Shown here: piece by piece, positions 22,750-36,155 of the stretch
Numbering within the stretch: the first letter of the stretch is position 1
How the letters are laid out: each line of letters begins with the position of its first letter
Assembly: GCA_012295275.1 (NCBI GenBank)
Contig: CM022672.1
Coordinates: 15,796,125-15,858,124, forward strand
From: Chrysomallon squamiferum
Taxonomy: Eukaryota; Mollusca; Gastropoda; Neomphalida; Peltospiridae
Reading direction: 5' to 3'
DNA length: 62,000 nucleotides
The notes under the pieces: model-generated
What the model was told of the DNA's origin: nothing
The model's database searches: none
Seen by the model: only the letters and a program-made list of their open reading frames with translations
Translations under genes and position numbers: made by a program

Positions 22750-24035
22750 CAACAAGGTGATTAAAGCAAATCTGATAATTTAGTCACAAAACTGAGAAAG
22801 GTTTTACAACAAGAACAATATTTAATATTAATATGACAGTATAAAATTAAAAATAATAAAAATTTACTAATAATAAATACTGTAAATGTTAGGTTAGCAG
22901 GGTCAGAACAAGAATATAGAAAAGAGGGTTGCTGTAACAAGAATTGTAAAGGTGGATATATTTTTTCATAAATGTATTTCATGCTGAATAAAAACCCTGA
23001 AAATATTCTTAACATTCTGGGTAAATCCCACCAAAAAATCTGTAACAGTGTTGGTAAGCTTATCCACTACTGAAGATTATCTTGAAGCCAGGTTTTATAA
23101 AAGTAATAATCAGATACTGAGAAAAGATGTGACAAATGTCACGAGGTCCCAGTTGTTATTACACTAATAAATCAAGTAAGTCGTACATCTAGGAAGTATA
23201 GAATTTCTGAAATAATCAGATTGAGCTATTTTGATATGAACAGTATTTGTGGAAAAAAAAAAAAAAAAAAAATGTCTTCATTGGCTTTATCCTGTGCTTT
23301 GTGACACAAGTTGTAGGATTTCAATGTGAAATGATAAACAAATACATGTCTAACTTTTTTCAGAAAGAACTGTTTCTCTGAGATGTCGTGTGTAACAGGA
23401 TCAGTCCTTATTAACCTCTTAACTGACTTAATAAACATCCTGTACTGAATGCAGCTTTCACAGTGGTCTAGACATAACATACACAACAACCTGATTATAC
23501 CGATATAAAACCTGCATAGAGTTTAGTTTATTGGCAAGATCCTTGTTCATACTAAAACATGCCCCAAATCAGGATTCATAAAAAAACCCAGTTAAGCATG
23601 TTTTCCTGTCTATGGGTTACAACATATAAAATATTACTTGCTGCTTACTGATAAAAGTAAGCTATGTAATACTGGCAGTGGCTTTTCTCTCTGGTAGCTT
23701 TAAACAAGATATATATGATCAGCATTTAATTACAATTAACTTGAAAATACTGTCTGTCAGTCTGTCTCTCTCTGACACTTTCTATCACATCTCATTTCCA
23801 CTAGAACTGCACAAATGATGTTGTAAAGAAAAACTTAGCAAAAGTAAAAACAAAAACAAAAGAATTTTTAATAGACATTTATTCCATTTTCTGCAAAATG
23901 GTACAGTAGTAGAAAACAGTGCAATGGCAATGTTGAAAACCCGTTCACTTCTCTGAGGTGTAGGCAGTTCCAGAAACCATCACAGAGTGGGGGGGGGTCT
24001 CAGGGACTATTTTTTATTTAATTCAAGCTACTTGC

Positions 24036-24069
<34 letters not shown>

Positions 24070-25569
24070 AAAAAAATAATAAAAGATAATAAGAATAATA
24101 AAAATATTAGAAATAACATGAAATAATAATGAAAATCAATAAATAAAATTAATATTAAGAACAAACATTAAAAAAAAATCAGAAATATAATTTTTAATGA
24201 TTTCAATAAATAAAAAAAAAAAAAAAAAAACCCAAAAAACCTGAAGAAACAAATAAGGAAGAAATTATATTAATTTGTAAACATATAAAAATATACAGAT
24301 CCCCACTGAATTTTATAAACAATGTGATAATTTTTGAAACTATCCTGAAACTGTCTCTTCAATATGTACAAAATTGTAACAATTATTTAATATTGAAAGC
24401 CCATTTTGAAAATACAGAAGCAGAGAAATGCTTCCTAAATCAAGATCTGAGTGGAAATTTTAACTTCCAGTGAACACAACCTCCATTACATCATGTACCA
24501 TATTTCCTCAAATAACAGAAAATATTCATTAAAAAAATAACAATTAATAATTATTTAAAAAAAAAAAAAAAAAAGTATTGAACTCTGATTTGCAAAACTT
24601 GTTGTTTGGCATTTGTATGACCTGATCAATTATATAATGTAATTATGATAATGTCCACTGAATCGCAAAGCATATCTATCTCCAATTTTAAAGTTTAACC
24701 AGTATCAATCTGGAATCAACAATAAACATAATGGTTATACCTGCTGAATGTTTACACGTAATCTGTGACATAGAACATTAACACATGATAACTACTGACA
24801 GTTCGACCAAGTTTTAGTGGACACATCAAAATATGGTCTAAAAAATGTTTATTGTAGGGTAGAAGCTAGTTAATTGTTATGTAGTTTGTAAGTATTAGGA
24901 ATGACTGAACTAATAAAAACAAAAAGGAAGATGCTTTTGTGAATAATACAAATGTATGTACTGTGAACTGTAAGTCCTGGGGATGAGTGACAAATTTAAA
25001 ATGACACTGACAATAATTTTTTTATGAAATATTGCTGTATCAATGTATATATCTAATTCAGCAAAAAAAAAAAAAAAAAAAAAAAAAATAAAAAACCCAC
25101 TAATGATAATAAATATTTAATATATCATACAATTTTTAAAATATTAAAAAATACTAAAACATTATATATACAATTAAAAGCAACAGTAAAAATAAAATTA
25201 TTTGAGGAAATATGGTAATAAAACAATAACATGTACATACATTTCAACTTGCATGTCCCACTCTACCCCACTCACATCTTGCATATTTATACCTTCTCAT
25301 CCTAACTATGTACACTTTACAATATGTTAAAATCAGCCAGCCTTCAAAAAATATATTTGTTCTCATTAACCTTAAAGGTATATCTATAAAATATACATCT
25401 TATGCTTGTATATCCACTGTTTATTAAGCCAAAGTTTTATTAAGCCATCGTTTAGTAAGTACAATTTTGAGTTTAACCAAGTTACCCCAATAATTAACAA
25501 TGTTTTTTGTTTTAACATTTTCTTGTTAGTTTAAATGACTTGACAAAAAAACACAAACATATATATGTG

Positions 25570-25606
<37 letters not shown>

Positions 25607-28600
25607 CAAAGTAAAAACTGCAATCTGTATAACTTTTGCTTTTGCATTTACCAGTTTCTCAATTTAAGATAATAATAATAATAATAATAAATTAGAATAC
25701 ATGTTCAGACTTATTTAAAATTTCATTATTGTTAACGTATCTCTGTCCATCACTTACTTAAAATAATTCAGGTTACCTGAAAATACTCAATTTAAAGATT
25801 GGCCTAAAAGACTTCATTAAAATCTTTACATAATGACTGAGAAATGTGTTATATATTAACATTCCCTTTACTGAACGTGGTGAACATAACAAATATTACA
25901 CATTTAAGAACTTGCATCAAATACCAATAGAATATTAAAATGTATAAGGACTGTGATTTTTGTCAATGATTTAATGAAATACAGAAATGATAATATAAAA
26001 ATGGTATGATGTAAGACTCTGGCTTATATAATTATATGTTAAGAATCAATCCTAATTAAATCTGATGTAAATTTTTCAATAATTAAAATAATGTTTTTTA
26101 TTGTTTTTAAAATATGGAAAATTATTAAAATATTTCCATCAAAAACAAATGCATTACCATTATAGAAATAAATTAACTTTAATTTTTAATTTTCTTTTCT
26201 TTTTTTTTCTTTTTTTAAATTAAATAAGCATATACACAGTTTGGATAATGTTTTACATTTTATTACATTTTCACACTTAAGCATTTTAATATCCTAAAAT
26301 TTAATAATTAAAAAAAAAAAAATAATAATAATAATAATTCATGTCATTAATTTTTAAAAGTTTTAAATTATTTTAATCATTTCTTTTCCAATTTCAACCA
26401 CTTCAGAAGTTTTCGAATTTTCATTCTGGCAATATGTTATGTTATTATAATGATATGGTGACATGTGTAATATAAATAAAACAATAATGTTTATTAGCAT
26501 TAAGCATCTACTGGGTGGTTACAAAAAGAGTTAACTTTTTAACATGGGCAATGGAATTAGCTTCATAATTTAAAAGAACACGAAAGGCTAATTGTGACTG
26601 AAGTGTATGAGTATTTATAACTGGTTGTATGTAAATACATAAGCTAAATACTAATGAACTTTAAATACATCGGAAACAAGATTTTTATCATTTTAATTGT
26701 TTTAATTACCCAAAAACATTCTAAAAACAGTATCATCAATATTGTAGGTGGGTACTTTTGAAATTCGTAACAGAATTAAGAAAATAGAACAAAAAGCATT
26801 TATAAAATAATATTTATTTTATTTAAAATAATGAAAATAAAATACAGTGGAATTGTATTTGTGGTTAAAGGAAAACTTTAATAAAATTGACAACTATATT
26901 GCATGATTATATATAGAGGTACAGAAGCCAAAAATTCAAATCTACATTGATACATCATTTAGAAATGTTTTCATTACTGTATTATGTATAACTTGTTATT
27001 GCAGTCCTATTGGCGTTATTAAAAAAAAATTGATTTATAAATAATATGCATACTTAAAATGTTTTTAAATAAAAATTAAAATTAAAATATTAAATTTAAG
27101 TTTTCTAAAAAAAATATTTTTCTTTATTAAAACAGCAATTTAGCACATTCATAATTTGTATTAAAAAAATGTTAAATTTCAGGCTTTTCACACATAACGA
27201 TTCTGAATGTTCTGAATATTTTATTTATTTATAGCATCATCATCTACTTGGTAAATAAACAAACAAATGATCCAACAGAAAATACAAATTAGAATATTTA
27301 CAAATTGACATCAGCTTCCACAAGAATTGCACATAATTACCGGTACTTTACTTTGTCACTTGTAAATATAATACTATATATATATATAAAGTTATATTTA
27401 CATATATTAAAAATATATATTGTAATACAGTTCTATATCATCTGTTGTGGAACTATATATAAACAAAAGAATTGTTGACAGTTCTCATATAGCAAAAACA
27501 AAATATATAACATACAATGTCATAATAATAATAATAAATATATAATGACGATGATGATAATGATGATGATATATTTACAACAACAACAATAATAATAATA
27601 ATAATAATAATAATAATTTGCATTGAAAAAAAATGCTTTTACTTTTAAACATACAGCCCTAATATATTACGTTTTCAGATTTCTTACTGGAGTTAGAAAA
27701 ATAATTTTTTTAAATAAATATTTCTGTAAAATCATAAAACCAGCTGTTTTTATTTTTTATTTTTATTTTTTTTAAATACTTAAAACTGTATCCCCAAAAA
27801 CATTTCTTTTTCTTCAGTTTATTCTAAAAAAATTGTTTATGACAATGGTAATTAGTAAAGCATTTCTGATGATGATAATAATAATAATAATAATAAAATA
27901 ATAATTTTAAAATAAAAGCAGTTTAGCAAGTCAAAAATAAAGTATGTGGTAGGAATACATAGAACTGTTGTATGTTCGTGACCCCTTTGACATTTGTGCG
28001 ACTTAGACAAAAACAACTTCTGTGTGTCAGGTATCTTCAAATAGTTCCCAAGATATTTTCAAAATTATAAAATCTTAACAGTATTAGAAAAAAAAGTTAA
28101 AAAAACAAACAAATGATGAGACAACAACATTTTTTTAATACATCTTATCAGTATAGAATATCCTATACACCGCTCCTAATGCATAAAGCATACAAACGTG
28201 AGACAGAATGTAGATTTATAGCACAGTAAATACGGTAACAGAGAGGTATGACAATAACAGTTTAACGATAGTGAGAAAATAACTTTCTATAACAGAATAT
28301 CTTAAAGCTTTCCATTCACAAGTTTTTTTAGTTGTCTTTGTTGTTTCTTTAACAGTTTAAAGAAACTTCGAGTCACGTCTTTCAAAAACCATCACAGATA
28401 TGCACACCACTGACCAGTTGATGCTCTTCTTCACTAATACTTTAGTACCATATGGTTGATTCTTATTATCAACATGTCTGATTTATGTTTAATGTATGAT
28501 GGATTCTTCATAGCACTGCAATCAATATTTCATGGCACTGTGGTTGGTATATCATTACCATATGATGAATATTATCACTTCATGTATCAACATCATATGC

Positions 28601-30014
28601 TGGACACTTCCATCACTTCGTATATCAACATCATATGATGAATATTATCACTTCATATATCATCAACACCATATGATGGATACTTCATCACTTCATATAT
28701 CATTTCTTATGCTGGATGCTTTGTAACTTCTTGGTTCATACAAAATTACCGTATGGATACTTTTATCACTTGATGATTGGTATATTATTATCATATGAAA
28801 GATTCTACACAGTATCAATAGTTGATGTATCACTGCCATAAACCTAAAAACATCACATGACATGTATTTCATCCCAATAAAGCTGTCTGTCTTTCTTCTT
28901 TTTTCCTTAATTATTTCATTGATGATATCAGGTTTTAACAACAAAAACAAAGAAACAAATAAACAAAAAAGCTGGAATAATTTTACTTTTTTTTCAAGAT
29001 GTCCATGAAGTTGATCCAGAGGTTTTCATTTGTCCATGCCTCTGGCACTTATTTTTTTTAATTTTGTCTCTATTTTCTTTCTTTTTTTCCTTCTTTAAAA
29101 AATGCGATATTCCATACTGACCCACTGAAAGTCTAATCTGTTATTTCTGTGTGATAACTTGACCAGTGGTAAATTAGCACAATTTGACCAATTAGTTCAC
29201 AATGCATCAACTCTGTGGAGCTGGCTATTTGACAGTGGAAATCATTTCCATATGAAAATACTTGATCAACAGTTGTTTTAGCAAAGTACTGACAACAGTG
29301 CAGAAATTGTAATTCAGCTTAATGTTGAAATTATTTCAGTCCAGCGATGTTGAAATTAATTTGTTTGTATCATGCTGATATTATTCCTGTTTTACAGTGA
29401 TGATTATTATTCAAGTATGTGATGTCAAATTTCTGTTTACTTCTGCATCATATGGAAATAATGTTAATGAAATGGGGAAAAAAAAGACATTTCAGTTCTT
29501 CCGTGCAGGAAATGATCTCAGTTCCATCTGGTGAAAAAATTACTCGTTTCTTCATATAGACAAATGACTTCTTTTCTTCTCTGTCGAAATATCAATCCAT
29601 TTTCCCAAAAGGGAAAAATAAAATATTTAAGAAAACTTTTAAATCAGAAAATATCTTCAGTACCATCACCTCATCCAATATTGCAAAAATCATCCCACTC
29701 CATTTGCAAAAAACACTTTTATTCTATAATCCAAATACCAATCCTGAATCCGACTACAAAATCATTCATATCCCACAATTCTTTGCTCAGTGCATCTACA
29801 GCAACATATTTATTGGTCTACAAAATGGCAGTTTGTTTAGTATCATGAATCTGATGGACTGTTTTCTGAATTTTTATTTCTGTTTTGTTATTAGAAGATA
29901 GGATTGACCGATGAGTGAGATTCTTTCGTCTTTTTCTTCCTTTTCAAAGAACCAAGGGTTCCAATCGGCTGACAGATCATGTGTGATGGGTTGTTTCAGC
30001 TCCAATCCCACAAT
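22750..30014 (-). other. CREBRF 3' UTR and/or intergenic DNA
   Basis: No coding exon seen on either strand. Immediately below the CREBRF stop the minus strand is probably 3' UTR of undetermined length; TTTATT (minus-strand AATAAA) occurs many times. Contains poly-A tracts near 23253-23271, 24041-24067, 24215-24230, 24557-24574 and 25063-25088, a TA repeat near 25573-25600, ATA repeats near 27590-27617 and a minisatellite at 28440-28850. Confidence 0.6.
28440..28850. repeat. Degenerate minisatellite with CATATGATG core
   Basis: Units of roughly 35-45 bp of the form CATCATATGATGAATATTAT then CACTTCATATATCAA. The best copies are at about 28555-28700; diverged copies continue to about 28830. It probably lies in CREBRF 3' UTR or just past it. 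Confidence 0.8.
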
Positions 30015-30121
30015 TCACTTGGATTTCTTTGGGATATTCAGCCCACCTGTAGGGTCTCCGCTGCCAACTTTACGAATCACAGAATTCACGTATTCTGTTG
30101 TGTTACCTGCTGTCATGCAAT
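30015..30121 (-). CDS. CREBRF: CREBRF last exon
   Basis: Acceptor GTTAACAG; encodes CMTAGNTTEYVNSVIRKVGS then GDPTGGLNIPKKSK and TGA at 30015-30017. It matches the conserved end of the vertebrate protein (SEFVNQVLEK...GNPTGGL). Confidence 0.94.
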
Positions 30122-32709
30122 CTGTTAACACAGCACAAAATAAATAAATAAATACTGGTGACAGTACATGTATTATTATTAACAGTAAGAACAGCTGTAG
30201 TATTATAATAATATTATTATTTTATTAAATAAGTAAAAGTGGTAGTTCAAAGCATGTTATTAATACTAACAATAGCTGTAGTAGTAGGAGTATTATTATA
30301 ATATTATTTGTGTTTTAAATAAATAGAAGTTTTAGTACATAGAGTGTTATTAATAATAGAAGCATGAACAGTATTACATAATAATAATAATAAAGTGGTA
30401 GTATGTATAATGTTAAAAACATCAGATTAACAGCAGTGGTGAATGGAACAATATATATAAGAATATTTTTAAAATTAAACAATAATAATAAATGGGATAG
30501 TACTTATATTGTTATTAATAATCACAATAGCAGTAGTAGTTGTACTATAAATAAATAACAATAGTAATAATTCTAAACTGTTTTTAGAAAGGAGATTCCA
30601 TGGCATGTTAAATATCAGTGGCAATTAGAAAGAAAAAGAATGTTAAAATAATACAATGCCAAAATAATACTCTGAGAAGCAGCTTCATTTGAGAAGTTAA
30701 TCATTTTGAACATCAGTGATGTAAAAAAAATGTGGAAACACAATTATTATTGTCAAATGAATTGATATTTAAAAGGGTTAACACTTACTGAGATGTTTCT
30801 GTATGTACTGTTCCAGTGTTTTGGTAAGTGAAACTTCAGGTATTGACTTTGGTTTTGTTTCAAAAACATGACGTCTCAAATCGGTTCGTATTGCCTTTAA
30901 TACTTCCATTAACTGTTCTGTAAGATATAAAATTAATGAATATTAGTGAAATCAATTTCACATTTGTATTCTTTGAAAATAAAAGCACGAAGATTTATAA
31001 ACATAATCATGCTTATACATATACATATTCATATACTTATACATATATACATATACATATTTACACATACACATACTTAAAGAGATAAGAACACTCATAC
31101 ATATGTACATGTGTGTATTTATGTGTGTGTATATTTATATGTCTGTATGTATAGGTATGCATATAAACACACATGCATTATACAGATACACGTAATACAC
31201 ACACAGTATGTCAGCTACATTGTTTGTGCTGAGAGAGACAAAGAGAGAAGAGTAAAATAAACTAAACAAGGTTTTACTTACTGTGTTCACACTCCAGCCC
31301 ATACAGCTTCACTTTGTGAGCTTCGTGCTGAGCTTTCTTCTTCAACCTGCAGGCTCTCGAAGCCAGTTTGTTCTTCTCTTTCCTTGATTTGTTCCTCTGA
31401 GCCGACGATGCCTCAACATTGGCTGTGACCTCGTTAATCTGTCTGTTGAGTCGACGGATCTGAAGACCGATCTGATAGAGTTTTTTGGGATTAGCCTGAA
31501 TATCATTGCCATCCCCTTTCCTTGCCTTCCCACCATGTCTGATTCCAGCAACCACAGTGTTGGTAGGATCAAACACCGGATCTTCAAAATTACTAAGAAC
31601 GTGGGGATTGGTAGTGTTGAGAGCCAGTCGAAGTCTTGTTCCTTTTGGGCCTTTCGACTGGACATTGTACTGCCAGAAGAACTGTTTCACTTTCTTCTTC
31701 CCACTTCCAGTTAGTGATTCCTCCAAAGGGGAAAACTGATCTAACTCTGGATAAAAAGGAATGAGCATTAGATCATTAGTTTGTGATTCATTGTTGGATA
31801 GTTTATAATATTAAATGAACTGGATGATTAACAGGTTAGTTATACCTTATTTTTAAAAGAGAGAGAGAGTAAGAGACAGTATGAAGGAGTGAGAGACAAA
31901 AGAGGAGACAGAGATTAATATTTAAAATTAAAAAATTTTTATTAAATAAAAAAATCAAATTATATTTTTACCTTCATCTGAAATATCATCATCCAGATCA
32001 GAATCTTTTTCACTGTATGCATCACCACCATCATCATCATTGTCTGAATCATCATAATCACCAGAAGTTAGACTGGAACTACCTGAATCTAAAATATAAA
32101 TACATTCATAAAATTAACATCATCTGTAATGTATTCAGTCATATTAAGTAAGAGACAGAAAAGTTAAAATCTAATTTTAATAAAATCATTTTATTATAAT
32201 ATAATTTTAAAATATTTAATAATAGCCTGAGAAAATTGAAAAATAAAAATAAAAATAATTAAATTAAGAAAGGAAAAAGAATAGCAGAAAGCAAAACAAA
32301 AATTTTAAAAATATTTCAAAAGCTACAGATGACAAACAGGAAAAAAATGACCCCACCAAACCACTCCTCCCTAAAAAACCAAAAAAAAAAACCCCAAAGA
32401 AAACAACAAAAACACAGAATTAAATACAAAAAGAAACATAAGAAAAATAATGAATCCAGACAGTTTCAAAACACAAATTTATCAATGTCAAAAGGACTAT
32501 TCCAAATTTTTTTTGTTACAAAAAACCCAGAAAAAACAACAACTGAAGACTGACTAAATGAATAAAACATTAGCAGTACAATTCCTGGACATCCAAATTA
32601 TGCCAGTAAAACAAATCTGCATAATGTTTATTGTGCTTCATTTTAACTTGAAATTCAAATTGAAATTATAATAATAAGCTGAAATGATTAATTAATAATA
32701 ATAATAATA

Positions 32710-32753
<44 letters not shown>

Positions 32754-33110
32754 GATGATGATGATAATAATTTAAAAAAAATAAAAAACTGACAGTAGGA
32801 AACATCATGCTGGTGTTAACAAAGACGGATTACTGATCCCATTCCACACTTTACTTCCTCCTAAATCTGCTCCAGTTGTTTAAAATATGTTAACAGTATT
32901 AGCCAAAAAAACAAATATGAAGTTTATTTTGTTTATTAACAACAGTAAAATATGCTAATTAATCCACTGGATATCCAAAAATAATGTTTTTAATAACACA
33001 AGAATTGAATATTGATTTAGTTTTTAATTACTGGCTGTTTAACATCATCACATGTTAATCTTTTATTAAAAAAAAAAAAATACAATTTAAATATTGGGAA
33101 ATGTTTTAAA

Positions 33111-33152
<42 letters not shown>

Positions 33153-33580
33153 TTTTATTTTTTTTTTTTTATTATTATTTTTTTTTTACTAATTTACAAA
33201 TATTTTATGTTTTCGCAAAGCTCTTTTGTCAAAAATTCCCACAATTAATAATCTTATTATTTAGTAAGAGAATACATACATATTTTTCTTTGGTAAAAAA
33301 AAAATAAAAAAAAAAAAAAAATGTCCTGTTTACAGCTCATAGATATAAAACATAAGAATTTTGTTTTTTTGTCACGCCTCGCATTCTTTGCATAATGTTA
33401 TTCACAGTCATGGTTAATCAAGACTGGAAAAAAATGTCTTCCTTGCACAGAAGTTATTCCAGTAATGTACAGAGCCTTGAACACAGTCTAGCCAGAAATG
33501 TTTTGGGATGGGTTGCGACAGACTCTAAAACAGTATAATTTATGTACTCAGAATTTAAAATATGTATGTGTGTGTGTATT

Positions 33581-33668
<88 letters not shown>

Positions 33669-34127
33669 CAGAAAGGGATAGCTAGAGAGAAAAGAGAGTC
33701 AGAAGACACAGGTAGAAAAAGAGAGAAAGAAAGAAGAAAGAATAACATGAGAATTTAAACAGGAGAGGAAGGACAGAATGAGTTAGAGAAGGGCTTGAAA
33801 AATAATGGAATAAAAATAATATGAAACAGACATAGAAATGGAAAAATAAACATAAAATGCACATTATAGCTGCTAACAATATATATACGACTTTAGAACT
33901 TCTCCTTAGTCCAGTGTTCCTTTTTACAGCATTCTACACGTATATATTTATATTACAAAGCATCCTAAAAAAAGACAACCACTTGTGAAGTATACACTGA
34001 CTGGGTCATGTTGCCCTGACCCCTAGAGAGGCTGAGAAAAAGAAGGAATCAATACTTGTGTGTACATGTTGCCTTTTACACTGATCTGTTTGTCTAGCTG
34101 TACACCAGTTCAAACTAAAATATGCAG

Positions 34128-34170
<43 letters not shown>

Positions 34171-34803
34171 TGAAAATGACATAGTGCAGTGAAATAAAAT
34201 AAAACTAACAAATATCACTCTGATAATAATAATAATAAAATGAAATAAAGCTAACAAATATCACTCTGATAATAATAATAATAAAATAAAATAAAACTAA
34301 CAAATATCGCTCTAATAATAATAATAATAAAATGAAATAAAGCTAACAAATATCGCTCAGATAATAATAATAATAAAATGAAATAAAACTAACAAATATC
34401 CCTCAGATAATAATAATAATAAAATGAAATAAAACTAACAAAAATCCCTCTAATAATAATAAAATGAAATAAAACTAACAAAAATCCCTAATAATAATAA
34501 TAATAAAATGAAATAAAACTAACAAAAATCCCTCTAATAATAATAAAATGAAATAAAACTAGGAAATATGCTTGAGAACCGTACTGAGTAATATATGCTT
34601 GTTAAATTACACATGCACATGTATACCTACTTTCATACATATATATACCACATGCTAACCCATGCAAAGACATACACATGCACACAAATATATATATGTA
34701 CATAAACATACATAAAAACAAACAATTAATAGATGCGTACACACACAACACGCACACACACACACACACATACATACACAGATATACACACAGACACATA
34801 GAG

Positions 34804-34849
<46 letters not shown>

Positions 34850-35375
34850 CAGTCAAATGTATCAATAAAATATGCCCACGAAAACCATCAATGAAGCATA
34901 AAAATCATACAAATAAGACAAAAATCACAACAACTCTAGTTATATATTGTACAAACTTCTTGACCTCAAAGTTACACAAGGAGGAATTCCAACCATGGCA
35001 CTCTGCCATGGTTTTTCTCTGTACTTTGGCATCCTCTGGTTAAAGCAAGTGCCAGATACTTTTGTTTATACACTTCTGTGGCAGGAGTTAAAAGGCACAT
35101 TAAACGTTTTATGCAGAATGTTCTGAGACAGAAAAACTATGGTACGTTTTGATCCGAGTTTTAGAAATAACAAGTTATCAAAGATTGAAAAAATAATTGT
35201 TAAAAATTAATAAATGAATACATAAAATATTAATAATTATAAATTAATAATAAAATAATTAAAAAATACTAATAGTAAAATAATAGTAAAACAAGCATAA
35301 ATTATAAAAGCAATAATTAAGAATCATAACAATTATCATTTTTTTTCTTTTTCTTTTTCTTTTTCTAATTAATTA

Positions 35376-35407
<32 letters not shown>

Positions 35408-36112
35408 ATTATTATTATTTTTTTTTTCATAATTACTATTATATTATCATTTTCATTACTGTTGTTATTATTTCACTTTTATTTATATTTATTATTATTA
35501 TTATTATTTTTATCCCTTACCCATGTACTCAACGACACCCCTCTCCAAAACAGACACAAGCAAATAATGACTATACATCTATCTTCTCTCCATAACAATA
35601 AAAAAAAAAGATAACAACTCACACCTAATAAACAAACGCTGAAATTAGTCACCCAGTGAGCTCAGTCAGTACCACTCGTACTGCTCCGTTGACCCAAGTC
35701 ACTGGGTGTGGAATTAGGTCACAGTTTGTAATGTTTACGCAAACAGCATTGTTTGTCACCACATCCAGCTGCCAATCCTCTTTCCTAATAGGGAGCCCAG
35801 TTACCGAGATTATTGTGACTTTTTGAAGATTTCTATACCAACAGGATCAAGGTGATATTTATGTGGGTTTCCGATATGCAAGTTGTTTTTTGACATGAAA
35901 AGAACCTATAATATATATCAACACCATGCAGTGGTTTGAATGATTCAGATGTTTACCAACTTCGTGGTCGGAAATTATTTTATATTTCTACACTGCTGTA
36001 ATTTAAAGAGGAAAAAATATTGATGTGTTTTTTTAAATAAAGAAAACCAGTTTTTGTTACATATATTTAGAATGAAATAATTTATTAATATTTCAATATT
36101 TTTGTAATTCTG

Positions 36113-36155
<43 letters not shown>

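Noticed and set aside
29531-30147. Plus-strand frames of 60-105 codons opposite the CREBRF end
   Set aside because: They are antisense to the last CREBRF exon or sit in AT-rich spacer, and resemble nothing.
33498-33758. Open frame of Arg-Glu repeats, and Leu-Ser repeats on the other strand
   Set aside because: Pure translation of a GA microsatellite; no splice context or conserved sequence.
34602-35043. Open frames rich in Thr-His or Cys-Val
   Set aside because: Translation of CA/GT microsatellites in a CREBRF intron.
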